Shown piece by piece: positions 8,866 to 18,264 of a stretch of DNA of 64,000 bases; the stretch's first letter is position 1, and every line of letters starts with the position of its first letter. The translations under genes and the position numbers were made by a program. The DNA comes from an uncultured bacterium (GTDB taxonomy: Bacteria; Cyanobacteriota; Vampirovibrionia; Gastranaerophilales; Gastranaerophilaceae), in NCBI GenBank assembly GCA_902783835.1, contig CACZSN010000013.1, positions 1-64,000 on the forward strand, read 5' to 3'. The notes beneath the pieces are model-generated. The model was not told the origin of the DNA, ran no database searches, and worked only from the letters and a program-made list of their open reading frames with translations.

Positions 8866-10086
8866 ATGACAAATTCTGATATCAAAGTTTCGGTAATCGT
8901 ACCAATTTATAACGTAAAAAAATATCTTGCAAAATGTTTGGACAGCATAATTGCCCAAACGTTGAAAGATATAGAAATTATTTGTGTTAACGACGGTTCA
9001 ACGGACGGTTCCGATAAAGTACTTGCCGAATATGCAAAAAAAGATTCAAGAATAAAAATTGTTAACCGGAAAAACGGCGGTTTGTCCGCGGCAAGAAATA
9101 CGGGCATGCCTTATGCAAAGGGTAAATATATCGGATTTGTGGATTCAGATGATTATATTGAACCTACAATGTATGAGTTAATGTATTATAATGCCGAGCA
9201 TTTCAACTCACAAATGGTGATATGTGCGGTGCATAAGCTTGACGATTCAACAAATACCGTATTTGATGATGATCCGTATTATACATTGGGTTACTTTCCG
9301 AAAGAACTTGATAACAGAGCGTTTTCGCATTATGACACAAAAGATTTCTTTCAGGATTTTTGTGTAATGGCTTGGAATAAACTTTATCTCAGAAGTTTTT
9401 TGGAAGAAAAACAGGCAAGATTTCCTGACGGATATGTTTTTGAAGACGGACCGTTCTTTACGGATATTTACTTCGATATGGACAGAGTAACCATAGTTCG
9501 AGATTTCTTGTATTATTATCGTGTGAACAGAGCCAACTCAATCGTTGCAAAAGGAGATAAAAACTTTACCGATATTTTCTTCGTTGTGAATAAAATGCTT
9601 AATAATTTGCGAAAAACAAGCTATTTTGACGAAGTTAAAGCATATTTTTTGAGAAAAAAATTTAAGGATATGCGTTATCGTTATCAGGTTATCCAAAACA
9701 GATACAAAAAATATTATTATGACAGATGGCGGAAGTTTTGGCTTGATATTGACCACGACACACTTGAGGATGAAAAATTTAAAGAAAAATACCCTTATAC
9801 GTACAGAAATATAAGATTGGTAAGGGAAAACGATTATTGGCATTACCAAAAAGAATTTTTCATAGAAAAATGTAAACATAAAATTATGGAAATTTTGTAC
9901 ATGAATCCGAAAGTTTATACTTTTAAAATCGGAAAATTTCATGTTTGCATAAAAAAACGCCCGAAAATCTTTGATTGGTGGTACGAAACAAACAAAATGG
10001 TAATAGCTGTATATTGGCTAAAGTTAAAATTTGAGTTTCCGTTTATGTATACGGAACTTGAAGATTGGGAAGATTCGGTTAAATGA
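8866..10086 (+). CDS. Family 2 glycosyltransferase
   Basis: A 406-residue GT-A fold glycosyltransferase (GT2, PF00535). The catalytic domain occupies residues 6 to about 110: VSVIVPIYN at 8-16, the NDGS nucleotide-binding motif at 42-45, GGLSAARN at 71-78, and the DXD motif Asp93-Ser-Asp95 within FVDSDD. The C-terminal half (YRVNRANS region and beyond) is rich in aromatic and basic residues and resembles the accessory domain of polysaccharide and teichoic-acid-type glycosyltransferases; it has no membrane span. A weak SD (GGGAAAAG) precedes ATG 8866. It overlaps the next glycosyltransferase by four bases (ATGA), so translation is coupled. It probably adds a sugar to a surface glycan or protein; donor and acceptor are unknown. 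Confidence 0.88.
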   Translation: MTNSDIKVSVIVPIYNVKKYLAKCLDSIIAQTLKDIEIICVNDGSTDGSDKVLAEYAKKDSRIKIVNRKNGGLSAARNTGMPYAKGKYIGFVDSDDYIEPTMYELMYYNAEHFNSQMVICAVHKLDDSTNTVFDDDPYYTLGYFPKELDNRAFSHYDTKDFFQDFCVMAWNKLYLRSFLEEKQARFPDGYVFEDGPFFTDIYFDMDRVTIVRDFLYYYRVNRANSIVAKGDKNFTDIFFVVNKMLNNLRKTSYFDEVKAYFLRKKFKDMRYRYQVIQNRYKKYYYDRWRKFWLDIDHDTLEDEKFKEKYPYTYRNIRLVRENDYWHYQKEFFIEKCKHKIMEILYMNPKVYTFKIGKFHVCIKKRPKIFDWWYETNKMVIAVYWLKLKFEFPFMYTELEDWEDSVK

Positions 10087-11339
10087 AGCAACCTGCCGTA
10101 AAATCTAAAAAGTCAAAGACAAAAACGGAAAAAACTGTTGCTAAAAATACAGAGATTTCAAACAAACCCGAAAAAGAAATAAAAGTTTCCGTAATAATGT
10201 CGCTTTATAATGTCGAACTTTATATGCGAGTTGCGATAGAAAGTGTGCTGAAACAAACACTTTCGGATATAGAATTGATTTGTATAAATGACGGTTCATC
10301 CGATTATTCTCTCCAAACGGCACAAGAATATGCCGAAAAAGATGACAGAGTGAAGATTATAACTTATGAAGAAAGTAAAGGTCAGGCTTTTGCTCGAAAT
10401 CGGGGAATAGACATCGCAAGGGGTAAATATATCGGATTTGTGGACGGTGACGATTGGGTTGAACCTACAATGTTTGAAAAATTGTACGAAAATGCCGAAA
10501 AAAATAATACCGATGTCACTTGCTGTGCCGCAATTCTTTATAATGAATTGATGCAAGAATGCGATTTCAAAAATGCGTACTATAACATGAGTTTAATGCC
10601 GCCTGATTTAGACAACCGTGTATTTAGTCATGAAGATACAAAAAGTCTCTTGACGGGCTGTATAAACGTCGCTCTGTGGAATAAAATCTATCGTCTTGAT
10701 TTTATGAATGAAAATAAAATCAGATTTCCTGAATATTTTATCTATGAAGATATGCCGTTCTTTTATGAAGTATGGTTCAAAGCCAAGAGAATTACGTTAA
10801 TTCGCGATTTTTGTTATTATTACAGAATAAACAGAAACGGTTCAACAATGTCAAAAGTCGGAAATAAAGTCCTCGACAGACCGGAGATGATGGCATTAGC
10901 GTATGAAATGTTTAAAAAACTTCCGTATTTTGCAGAGATTAAAACGCAGACGGCTGCTTGGGTTATCGACGATTTGTTCCACAGATTTACGCTTGTTGAG
11001 GCAAGATATCGGAAGGAATTTTTCTTCTTGATGAAAAAACTTTTCAAAAATCTTGATTTAGATGGTGTTGATATGGAAAAACTCTCGAAATGCTACTGTT
11101 ACAAGGAATATTGTAATTGTATCGAGATGAAGTACGATGATTTCACGAGAACTTTGTGTGATACTTATGTTCGGGCAAAAAAGGCCGAAAATGAGCTTCG
11201 CAGTGAAAAAATGAATATTAAATATCAAACGCAAACTTTCTATGAAGGATTAATTGAAAAAATTAAGAATGAATATGAGAGCAGAATTGCGGAATTATAT
11301 GAAAAAATTGGCGGATTAGGAGGAAATAATGACGAATAA
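10083..11339 (+). CDS. Family 2 glycosyltransferase with C-terminal coiled coil
   Basis: A 418-residue GT2 enzyme with a Lys/Thr-rich N-terminal extension of about 30 residues. The catalytic domain runs from about residue 32: VSVIMSLYN at 35-43, NDGSSD at 69-74, GQAFARNRG at 100-108, and the DXD motif Asp121-Gly-Asp123. The last 60 residues are a charged helix (KAENELRSEK ... NEYESRIAELYEKIG) that ends in a Gly/Asn tail. The YESRIAEL element resembles the repeats of the coiled-coil protein at 7514. It overlaps the previous gene by four bases and the next by eleven. Family 2 membership is clear; substrate is not. Confidence 0.88.
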   Translation: MKQPAVKSKKSKTKTEKTVAKNTEISNKPEKEIKVSVIMSLYNVELYMRVAIESVLKQTLSDIELICINDGSSDYSLQTAQEYAEKDDRVKIITYEESKGQAFARNRGIDIARGKYIGFVDGDDWVEPTMFEKLYENAEKNNTDVTCCAAILYNELMQECDFKNAYYNMSLMPPDLDNRVFSHEDTKSLLTGCINVALWNKIYRLDFMNENKIRFPEYFIYEDMPFFYEVWFKAKRITLIRDFCYYYRINRNGSTMSKVGNKVLDRPEMMALAYEMFKKLPYFAEIKTQTAAWVIDDLFHRFTLVEARYRKEFFFLMKKLFKNLDLDGVDMEKLSKCYCYKEYCNCIEMKYDDFTRTLCDTYVRAKKAENELRSEKMNIKYQTQTFYEGLIEKIKNEYESRIAELYEKIGGLGGNNDE

Positions 11340-13983
11340 AAAAACTCCTAAAGTTTCAATAATTGTACCTGTTTACAATGCCGATTTGTATTTGGAAAAA
11401 TGTTTGAATTCTCTTGTTAATCAGACTTTGCAAGATATTGAAATTATTTGCGTTAATGATAATTCCAAAGATAAATCACTCAAAATTTTACAAAAATTTG
11501 CGAAAAATGATAACCGTATAAAAATTATTAATTTTAAGGAAACAAACGGTCAATCTAAGGCGAGAAATATTGCGATTGAGAGTGTTTCAGGTGAATATAT
11601 CGGGTTTGTTGATGCCGACGATTTTGTCGACATTGATATGTTTGAAAAAATGTATAAAAAGGCTCAAAAGTCCGATATGGTAATGTGTCAGACAAAAGTT
11701 TTTGATGAAAAAGTTCAATCTTATAAAGATGATGCTTATTTTGCTCTTGATTGTTTTGATGATAAATTTACCGAAAAGCCTTTTAATCACGAGGATACAA
11801 AAGATTTTATAACTGAAATTAACGTTTCTGTTTGGAATAAAATTTATCGTACGGAATTTTTGAAAAAATGCGGTGTTAAATTCCAAGAAGGCTTTATTTA
11901 TGAAGATTTGCCGTATTTTTATGAAGTTTATACCTTGGCAAAAAAAGTTGTTTTGCTGAAAGAATTTTTATACACATATCGGATAAATAATAAAAATTCA
12001 ACGATGACGAGAACGGATAAGAATGTGAAAGACAGAGTTGATATGGCTTCGCAAACTTATGATGTGTTGAAAAAACAGAAATATTTTTCCGAAATTAAGT
12101 CAAATGTTGTCAATGCAATAATTCACGATTTGTTTTATCGATACTTGATAATAGATTCCCGTTATCAAAAAGAATATTTTTTCAGAATGCAAAAATTCTT
12201 CAAAATGATTGATACGACTGATATTGATGACACTTTGATTAAGAGCGTGTATTATCCTTATTTTTGCGAAATTAAAAAACGTTCTTATGATGAAACAATA
12301 AAATATTTTTCTAATCAGGAAACGCTTGGTTCCGCGTATGTTGAGCATGCAAAATTGATATTTAAAAGAGATTTTGAAAAATTAAATGCTCAAAAACAAG
12401 AATTTTTGGAAACAAAAGATTTTCAATTGGCTGAAATTGAACGTCAACGTTTGATTTGCGAAAAAGAAAAATCAGAAAATGAAAAAAATAAAAATGATTT
12501 AACAATATCAAAACAAAACCTTGATAACAGTTGGGCGGATTTTGAAAAAATAAAAGCGGAAAAACTTGCGGAATTGGATAAATTACAAGAAAGAATTTTG
12601 CAGGATGAAAAGATTCGTTGGAAAAAATACGAACTTAAAGTTGCTGATTTAGAACATCAGAAAGAAGAATTTAAAAAAGAAAAAGATTTTAAAGATTCCG
12701 AAATCGCTCATCAATGGGAAGATTTCGAAAAGGAAAGAGAGTTGCAGCTTTGTGAACTTGACAGAAAGCATAAGCTTGAAAAATTGACGGTTGAAAAAAC
12801 GAAAAACTATCTTACAAACAGATATCTTGAAGATGTTGAAAGTGAGAAATCCAAACTTGCGAGTGATTTTGCGGAAGAATTGGAAAAGCAGCAAGCGTAT
12901 TATTCTGATTTGCTGGAAAAGCAGTTAAAAATGCAAGAAGAAAATTATAAAAAAACGGATATTTTCAAAAAAAAAATGAAGGAAGAAACAATGCAAAGAC
13001 CTAAAGTTTCAATAATTTTACCGGTATATAATGTTGCACCGTATTTGAGACAGTCATTGGACAGTATAATCGGACAAACGCTTAAAGATATTGAAATTAT
13101 TTGTGTTGATGACGGTTCGACGGATGAAAGCGGCAAAATTCTTGATGAATACAAGGAGAAAGATTCAAGAATTAAGGTAATTCACAAGAAAAATGCCGGT
13201 ACGGGGGCCGCAAGAAATGACGGTTTGAAAATTGCAACTGGTGAATGTATAGGCTTTGTTGATCCCGATGATTGGATTTTGCCCAATATGTATGAACGAC
13301 TTTATAATATCTTGCAGGAAAAAGAGCTTGATATTGTTATGTTTACACCGGATGTATTTAATGACCAAACCCAAAAACACGAAGGATTTTTGTATTTTCA
13401 AGATTCAAATTTTCCGAAATTTTTGGATGATAAAATTTTCAATAAAGACGATATTTCTCCATTTTCATATCCTATGTGCGTATGGAATAAACTTTATCGT
13501 AAAAAACTTTTTGATGATAATAATATTGATTTTGCCGAAGGATTGGATTTTGAAGATCACAAAGTTATTTTTAAATCTTTATTTACGGCAAAAAGAATTT
13601 ATTTTATCCGTGAAAAATTATATGTTTACAGACATTCAAGACAAGGTTCGATATTGTCCGACAATGATACAAGAATGTTTGACCACATAAAAATTTACGA
13701 TATTGTTGAAAACATCCTTAAAGAAACGGGCAATTGGGAAAAATTCCACCTCGATTTTTTGAGATATAAAGTACATAATATTCTTTATTATTACACTATG
13801 ATTAAACCGCAATATAAGGATGAATACTATAAAAAAATGGTAAAATCTTTGCAATCTACCAAAATGAGCCAAGATGAACTTTCCGTTTTGGAAAAAGATT
13901 ATCCTGATTTGAAGCCAATAATGGAAGATACGTTGTCTCACAAAATTAAACGTGCGGTGAATAAAATAATTAAACGTAAGTAA
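11329..13983 (+). CDS. Double-domain family 2 glycosyltransferase with central coiled coil
   Basis: An 884-residue protein with two complete GT2 catalytic domains. Domain 1 starts near residue 8 (VSIIVPVYN at 9-17, DXD motif Asp95-Ala-Asp97). Residues about 345-553 form a charged coiled coil of Glu/Lys-rich heptads. Domain 2 begins right after it (VSIILPVYN near 560, DDGSTDESG, DXD motif Asp645-Pro-Asp647). The junction carries a run of ten A residues at 12967-12976, followed by AAGGAAG and an in-frame ATG at 12991, so the second domain could also be made as a separate protein, or the gene may be an old fusion. SD AGGAGG precedes ATG 11329. The stop abuts the stop of the convergent GNAT gene. 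Bifunctional two-domain GT2 proteins are known in capsule and glycosaminoglycan polymerases; this inter-domain coil is not usual. Confidence 0.88.
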   Translation: MTNKKTPKVSIIVPVYNADLYLEKCLNSLVNQTLQDIEIICVNDNSKDKSLKILQKFAKNDNRIKIINFKETNGQSKARNIAIESVSGEYIGFVDADDFVDIDMFEKMYKKAQKSDMVMCQTKVFDEKVQSYKDDAYFALDCFDDKFTEKPFNHEDTKDFITEINVSVWNKIYRTEFLKKCGVKFQEGFIYEDLPYFYEVYTLAKKVVLLKEFLYTYRINNKNSTMTRTDKNVKDRVDMASQTYDVLKKQKYFSEIKSNVVNAIIHDLFYRYLIIDSRYQKEYFFRMQKFFKMIDTTDIDDTLIKSVYYPYFCEIKKRSYDETIKYFSNQETLGSAYVEHAKLIFKRDFEKLNAQKQEFLETKDFQLAEIERQRLICEKEKSENEKNKNDLTISKQNLDNSWADFEKIKAEKLAELDKLQERILQDEKIRWKKYELKVADLEHQKEEFKKEKDFKDSEIAHQWEDFEKERELQLCELDRKHKLEKLTVEKTKNYLTNRYLEDVESEKSKLASDFAEELEKQQAYYSDLLEKQLKMQEENYKKTDIFKKKMKEETMQRPKVSIILPVYNVAPYLRQSLDSIIGQTLKDIEIICVDDGSTDESGKILDEYKEKDSRIKVIHKKNAGTGAARNDGLKIATGECIGFVDPDDWILPNMYERLYNILQEKELDIVMFTPDVFNDQTQKHEGFLYFQDSNFPKFLDDKIFNKDDISPFSYPMCVWNKLYRKKLFDDNNIDFAEGLDFEDHKVIFKSLFTAKRIYFIREKLYVYRHSRQGSILSDNDTRMFDHIKIYDIVENILKETGNWEKFHLDFLRYKVHNILYYYTMIKPQYKDEYYKKMVKSLQSTKMSQDELSVLEKDYPDLKPIMEDTLSHKIKRAVNKIIKRK

Positions 13984-14550
13984 TTAATTTACGGATAAAA
14001 TTTTTTCAAGCTCATCTTGATTTGTTTTATGAATAGGAACAACATCTTGCGGATTGATTTCGCAAGGTGAAAGGTTCTTCTCAAACCAAACAATATCAAG
14101 CCATTTGCCGTTTTTGTAACCTGCTTTTGTAAATCTTCCGACATTTTTAAATCCTAATTTTTCGTGTAAATTTTCGGATTTTTCATTGGGCATTGTTACG
14201 CAACCGTAAACAGTTTTAATTTCTTGTAATTTAAGGCATTGAAGCAATTTTTCATAGAGAATTTTGCCATAACCTTTTGACGTTGAATTTTTGTCAAAAT
14301 AAATCGATAATTCGGCAATCCATTGATATGCGGCACGTTCCCGGAGTCTGTGAGCATATGCATAACCGATAATTTTTTCCTTTTCTTCCAAAATCAGGTA
14401 CGGATAAAATTCATTGATTTCTTCAATTCTTTTCAAAAAATCATTTTCACTCGGCAGTTCATCTTCAAATGTAATTTCAGTATTAATATATTGATGATAA
14501 ATTTCCAATATTTGCTTACAATCAGATGGTTTTACCAATCTTATTTTCAT
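13984..14550 (-). CDS. GNAT family N-acetyltransferase (phosphinothricin acetyltransferase-like)
   Basis: A 188-residue GNAT-fold protein. The N-terminal IRLVKPSDCKQILEIY segment, the central IIGYAYAH strand, the SIYFDKNSTSKGYGKILYEKL acetyl-CoA loop region (with a KGYGK variant of the Q/R-x-x-G-x-G/A pyrophosphate-binding motif) and the NEKSENLHEKLGF segment with GKWLDIVW match the PAT/YncA group. Members acetylate amino groups of small molecules such as methionine sulfoximine or related amino acid analogues; the substrate here is unknown. The C-terminal 20 residues (DVVPIHKTNQDELEKIL) extend past the usual end. It is the last gene of the five-gene minus-strand operon, two bases after the TIGR02757 gene. 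Confidence 0.85.
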   Translation of the reverse strand: MKIRLVKPSDCKQILEIYHQYINTEITFEDELPSENDFLKRIEEINEFYPYLILEEKEKIIGYAYAHRLRERAAYQWIAELSIYFDKNSTSKGYGKILYEKLLQCLKLQEIKTVYGCVTMPNEKSENLHEKLGFKNVGRFTKAGYKNGKWLDIVWFEKNLSPCEINPQDVVPIHKTNQDELEKILSVN

Positions 14551-14551
14551 T

Positions 14552-15343
14552 TTATAAATTTACTCCGTTTACACCTATTCCGAAAAGTGCGAAATCGTAT
14601 TTTGTCGGGTCTTTAGGGTCTAATTTGCGAAGATTTTCCGTAATTTCCAATGCACTTTTCATGTCGTTGTTTTTTCTTGATAATAAACCTATTTGCCGGG
14701 AAATATTCCCCACGTGAACATCAAGCGGAATAATTAATTCCGATTTGTCGATAAAGTCCCAAATCCCTACATCAACGGGAGATTTGCGGACAAACCACCT
14801 GAGCATCATGTTTAATCTTTTTACTGCTCCTCCCTTTTTCGGATTGGGCAAAAGATGGTAAAATCCTTGTGTAACGTCCATTGTCACGTTTGAATAAAAA
14901 TAATCCGTTACTCTGCAAAGCATTTTTATTATGTCATGATTTTGTTCGTAATGATATTTGAAAAGACTTTGCAGGCTTTCGTTTTCCGCTTGTAATTTCT
15001 GTAAAATTTTTAAAATTTGTATAAAATCAACACCTTTTGAAAAACGATAGTTAAATTTTTTCAAAATTTCATCATTTTCGTCAAAATTCTTGATGTATTC
15101 AGATAAATTTTTATCAGGTGTCAAAAAAGTTTTAAGTTGTCTGATAAAAAGTTCACGTTTACCGTAAGCGAACATTGAGGCGATAAATCCTGCAATTTCA
15201 ATGTTTGCGGGGTTTTGATAAAGATGAATAAATTGCACGGGATCGTCTTTAATAAAATCAGGTGTGTCGTATTTTTCGGCATAATTGTCCAAAAGATTTT
15301 TTATCTTATCGTTTTGAAATAATTTTTCAGCAGTGTTGAACAT
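14552..15343 (-). CDS. TIGR02757 (DUF2400) family protein
   Basis: A 263-residue protein of the TIGR02757/DUF2400 family (PF09674), a conserved bacterial family of unknown function. Family landmarks seen are DPVQF near residue 35, GFIASMFAYGKRE near 52-64, KRLNMMLRWFVRK near 173-185 and the IIPLDVHVG...R segment near 207. Residue patterns around the LDVH and the end FALFGIGVNG recall helix-hairpin-helix DNA glycosylases, and a nucleic-acid role has been suggested on that ground, but this is not demonstrated. The chosen ATG overlaps the end of tadA by 43 bases; no later ATG leaves the conserved N-terminus intact, though a TTG about 45 bases downstream is possible. Confidence 0.82.
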   Translation of the reverse strand: MFNTAEKLFQNDKIKNLLDNYAEKYDTPDFIKDDPVQFIHLYQNPANIEIAGFIASMFAYGKRELFIRQLKTFLTPDKNLSEYIKNFDENDEILKKFNYRFSKGVDFIQILKILQKLQAENESLQSLFKYHYEQNHDIIKMLCRVTDYFYSNVTMDVTQGFYHLLPNPKKGGAVKRLNMMLRWFVRKSPVDVGIWDFIDKSELIIPLDVHVGNISRQIGLLSRKNNDMKSALEITENLRKLDPKDPTKYDFALFGIGVNGVNL

Positions 15344-15726
15344 TCTTCTTCCTTTATACCGCCGATGATTTCGGTTTTTGAGTTCAAGTATTTTCTTAAG
15401 TCAGTTGCAGAGCCTAACGCACCATATATTGTATCATAAGCACCAAAAAAAACTTTTGAAATTCTTGAATTTAAAATTGCCCAAGCACACATCGGGCATG
15501 GTTCCAAAGTTACATAAAGTTGGCAATCAGTTAAAACAGTTGTGTTTAAAACCTTTTGACCTTCTTGAATTACAAGCATTTCCGCATGAGATGTGACATC
15601 TTTTTTCAGTTCTTTTTCGTTATGTGCTTTTGCGATAATTTTGCCGTTTTTAACGAGAACAGCACCGATTGGCAGGTCTTTGCCCGAACTTTGGGCAATA
15701 TTTATCGCTTCTTGCATAAAATCCAT
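15301..15726 (-). CDS. tadA: tRNA-specific adenosine deaminase
   Basis: A 141-residue zinc-dependent deaminase. The zinc and catalytic motif is His47-Ala-Glu49, with Cys77 and Cys80 in LEPCPMCAWAI. GAV near 21-23 and the SRISKVFFGAYD segment follow the TadA pattern rather than that of free cytidine deaminases. TadA converts A34 to inosine in tRNA-Arg(ACG). It is slightly short at the N-terminus compared with E. coli TadA. The ATG overlaps the stop of the histidine kinase gene by one base (TAATG), so it belongs to the same operon. A related CMP/guanine deaminase cannot be fully excluded. Confidence 0.88.
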   Translation of the reverse strand: MDFMQEAINIAQSSGKDLPIGAVLVKNGKIIAKAHNEKELKKDVTSHAEMLVIQEGQKVLNTTVLTDCQLYVTLEPCPMCAWAILNSRISKVFFGAYDTIYGALGSATDLRKYLNSKTEIIGGIKEEECSTLLKNYFKTIR

Positions 15727-17426
15727 TATTCTTCCTCGGAAGGTAAAGTTATGTATGTGAAAAATTCATTTTGCGGGGTGGATTTAATGAAAATTGTTCC
15801 TCCCATCGCCGACAGTAAACCTTTAACGATGAACAGACCCAAACCTGTTCCCCGTGTCGTTCTTGTCGTTTTGTCATCCAGTCTTACAAATTTTTCAAAT
15901 AATTTGTTAACAGTTTGCTTATCAATATACGGTGCATAATTTTTCAAAATAACCGTAACTTTCCCCTTTGTTTTAATTGCATCAATGATAAGAGGAGTGT
16001 TTTCCGTACCGTATTTATTTGCATTTTCGATTACGTTAATCAAAACTTGTTCAAATCTGTCTTTGTCGGCACAAATGTGAAAATTTTTGTCCGCAACATT
16101 GTTTATGACTTCTCTGTTTTCAATGTTCTTAACCGAAATTAAAGAGAGTTCAAGGCTTTCGGCAACATTTACGGATTCAAAAGTCATATTAAGATGAGCA
16201 CCTTCGATATCAGGAATAACGAGCAAATCTTCGACCATTCTGCTCAAACGTTCTGTCTGTTGTTTTATGACTTTTAATGATTTATTCCAAGTTGCTTTAT
16301 CGATTGTAATATCGGTTCGCATAAGTCTTGAAGAATAACCTTTTATGCTTGTCAGAGGGGTTCTGAATTCATGGCTGACGGTGTCGATAAGATTTGAGCG
16401 GAAATTGTCCAAAATTTCCAATTCTTCTTTTTGTTTTGCAAGTTTTGAGTATGCATCGTTAATTTCATCCGCCGCTTTATTAAATTCATTGGCAAGATAA
16501 ACCAATTCATACGGTGTCAAAATATTCTTCAAAAGTCTGATTTTACGGGAATAATTCCCTTTCGTAAGTGCGTTAATTCCTTTGAACAACTGCCTGATGT
16601 TGAGGTACAAATATGAGAGATACATTGTTATGAAAAGCAAACTGGCGATTGCCGAAACAATCATGGCTGTAAGTATTTGCCAAGCGGAAAAATAAATCGT
16701 TCTTTCCATAATTTCAGTTGTGGTGTTTACGATAATTGTCACATCCATCGATTTCATTTTTGTGCAAATTACAGGCTGGTTGTGGTTTTTGCCGATAGAT
16801 GCAATTGTTCCGTTTTCCATATTTGCGGGAATTAAAGGATATAAAGTTTGGAAATCTTTTTCGTTGTAATTTATTGAGGAAACAAGTTTTCCTTTTTCCG
16901 AAATGACAAAAATTTCTCTGATTGGTTCATTTATCCCTTTAAATATCTGATTATGCAAATATTCCTTGTTCATTGTTCCGACAAGATAGTGATTTTTGTC
17001 CAATTTTTCTGAAACGGTTATCGTTCCTGATGTCGGATTAAGGTGTCCTGATTCCGAAATGTAATCCGGAAGATGGTGAGGATTAACCTTTTCAATGTGC
17101 AAATTTGAGAAAATTTCCGTTGCTTTTACATAATCTTTCAAGTATTTGTCAATCATTTCTTTGCTTGGCAAATATTTGATAGACAAAGCGATTTCTTTAA
17201 TTTTGGCATCGTCGGATTTGAACATATCATAAATGTTTCGGTCAACATTTTTAGCAATAATCAAGGCCGTATTTCTTAATTCACGTGCCAAAGCCTGACG
17301 GTTGATATTGTTTACGATAATTCCTGTTACGATAAGAGGAATGATAAGTGAAAAAATTGCAACAACGACAACCTGTTCGACAATTTTTAATCTGTGAATA
17401 CGAAAAATTCTTAAAAATTTTCTCAC
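15726..17426 (-). CDS. Membrane sensor histidine kinase
   Basis: A 566-residue sensor kinase. TM1 lies at about residues 18-43, then an extracytoplasmic sensor of about 200 residues (Cache-like in size; not named further), TM2 near residues 248-275, a HAMP-like linker, and a short coiled coil. The phosphoacceptor motif SHEFRTPL has His352. The ATPase part shows the N box (INVIENANKYG), the G1/F region (LFEKFVRLDD) and the G2 box (GTGLGLFIVKGL). The start codon is GTG at 17426 and overlaps the response regulator stop by four bases (GTGA). It phosphorylates the neighbouring OmpR-type regulator; the signal is unknown. tadA follows with a one-base overlap. Confidence 0.93.
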   Translation of the reverse strand: MRKFLRIFRIHRLKIVEQVVVVAIFSLIIPLIVTGIIVNNINRQALARELRNTALIIAKNVDRNIYDMFKSDDAKIKEIALSIKYLPSKEMIDKYLKDYVKATEIFSNLHIEKVNPHHLPDYISESGHLNPTSGTITVSEKLDKNHYLVGTMNKEYLHNQIFKGINEPIREIFVISEKGKLVSSINYNEKDFQTLYPLIPANMENGTIASIGKNHNQPVICTKMKSMDVTIIVNTTTEIMERTIYFSAWQILTAMIVSAIASLLFITMYLSYLYLNIRQLFKGINALTKGNYSRKIRLLKNILTPYELVYLANEFNKAADEINDAYSKLAKQKEELEILDNFRSNLIDTVSHEFRTPLTSIKGYSSRLMRTDITIDKATWNKSLKVIKQQTERLSRMVEDLLVIPDIEGAHLNMTFESVNVAESLELSLISVKNIENREVINNVADKNFHICADKDRFEQVLINVIENANKYGTENTPLIIDAIKTKGKVTVILKNYAPYIDKQTVNKLFEKFVRLDDKTTRTTRGTGLGLFIVKGLLSAMGGTIFIKSTPQNEFFTYITLPSEEE

Positions 17427-18136
17427 GATTCTTCAGCCTCAAAAGGTGTCAATTTATAACCGACATTTGTCACTGTTTGCAAGTATATCGGATGTTTCGG
17501 GTCATCTTCGATTTTTTGTCTCAAACCGCCTACATGAACTCTCAACATTCTGACATCTTCATCGCTGTCGTAGCCCCAAACTTCGTTCAGTAAAACAGCC
17601 AATGTGACTGAATTGTCGAAATATTGCATTAAGCAGTATAAAATTTCGAATTCCGTCGGGGTTAATTTAATTTTTTTATCTTTAATTGCAACTTCCAAAT
17701 AATCCGGAAAAAGCTCGAATACACCGACTTTCAGGATTTCTTTGCTGTTTTTTGCCTGCGGTTCATTTTTAGAATTTCTGCGTAACAAAACACGAACTCT
17801 GAGAAGAACTTCCTGTACGTCAAAAGGTTTTACGATGTAATCGTCAGCTCCTGAGTTGAAACCTGTCGTTTTGTCTGTAATTGTACCTTTTGCGGTTAAT
17901 AATAAAATCGGAATATCAGGTTTTTTATCACGGATGCTTTTGCAAACGTCGAAACCGTTAATTTTCGGCATCATAACGTCTAATAGAATAAGGTCATAAT
18001 CGTTTGACAGTGCTTTTTGGAGTCCTTCGCTACCGTCTTTTGCCGTATCAACATCATAACCGCTTTGAGCAAGGTCAAACTCTAAAAGTTCTCTGATATC
18101 TGTATCATCATCAACAACTAAAAGTCTTTTGTTCAT
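17423..18136 (-). CDS. OmpR/PhoB family response regulator
   Basis: A DNA-binding response regulator of 237 residues from the ATG at 18136. The receiver domain (residues about 4-118) has the acidic pair Asp9-Asp10, phosphoacceptor Asp53 in LLDVMMP, a conserved Thr in LLLTAKG and Lys in YIVKPFD. The C-terminal winged helix (about 140-235) has the LTPTEFEIL start, the RMLRVHVGGLRQKIEDD recognition helix region and the TVTNVGYKL hairpin. A longer GTG start at 18184 would add 16 residues unlike the family and has no ribosome site, so I prefer 18136. First gene of the operon with its kinase, tadA, TIGR02757 and GNAT genes. Confidence 0.93.
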   Translation of the reverse strand: MNKRLLVVDDDTDIRELLEFDLAQSGYDVDTAKDGSEGLQKALSNDYDLILLDVMMPKINGFDVCKSIRDKKPDIPILLLTAKGTITDKTTGFNSGADDYIVKPFDVQEVLLRVRVLLRRNSKNEPQAKNSKEILKVGVFELFPDYLEVAIKDKKIKLTPTEFEILYCLMQYFDNSVTLAVLLNEVWGYDSDEDVRMLRVHVGGLRQKIEDDPKHPIYLQTVTNVGYKLTPFEAEES

Positions 18137-18264
18137 GGTCTTTTCGCTTTCGCAAGTATTATCGCATATTTTTATCTTATTCACAAGATTATTTTTGTTT
18201 TATCACAAAATTATGTATAATCCGAGAAAATATGTTATTATGTATATATATTTCGGGAGAATAT

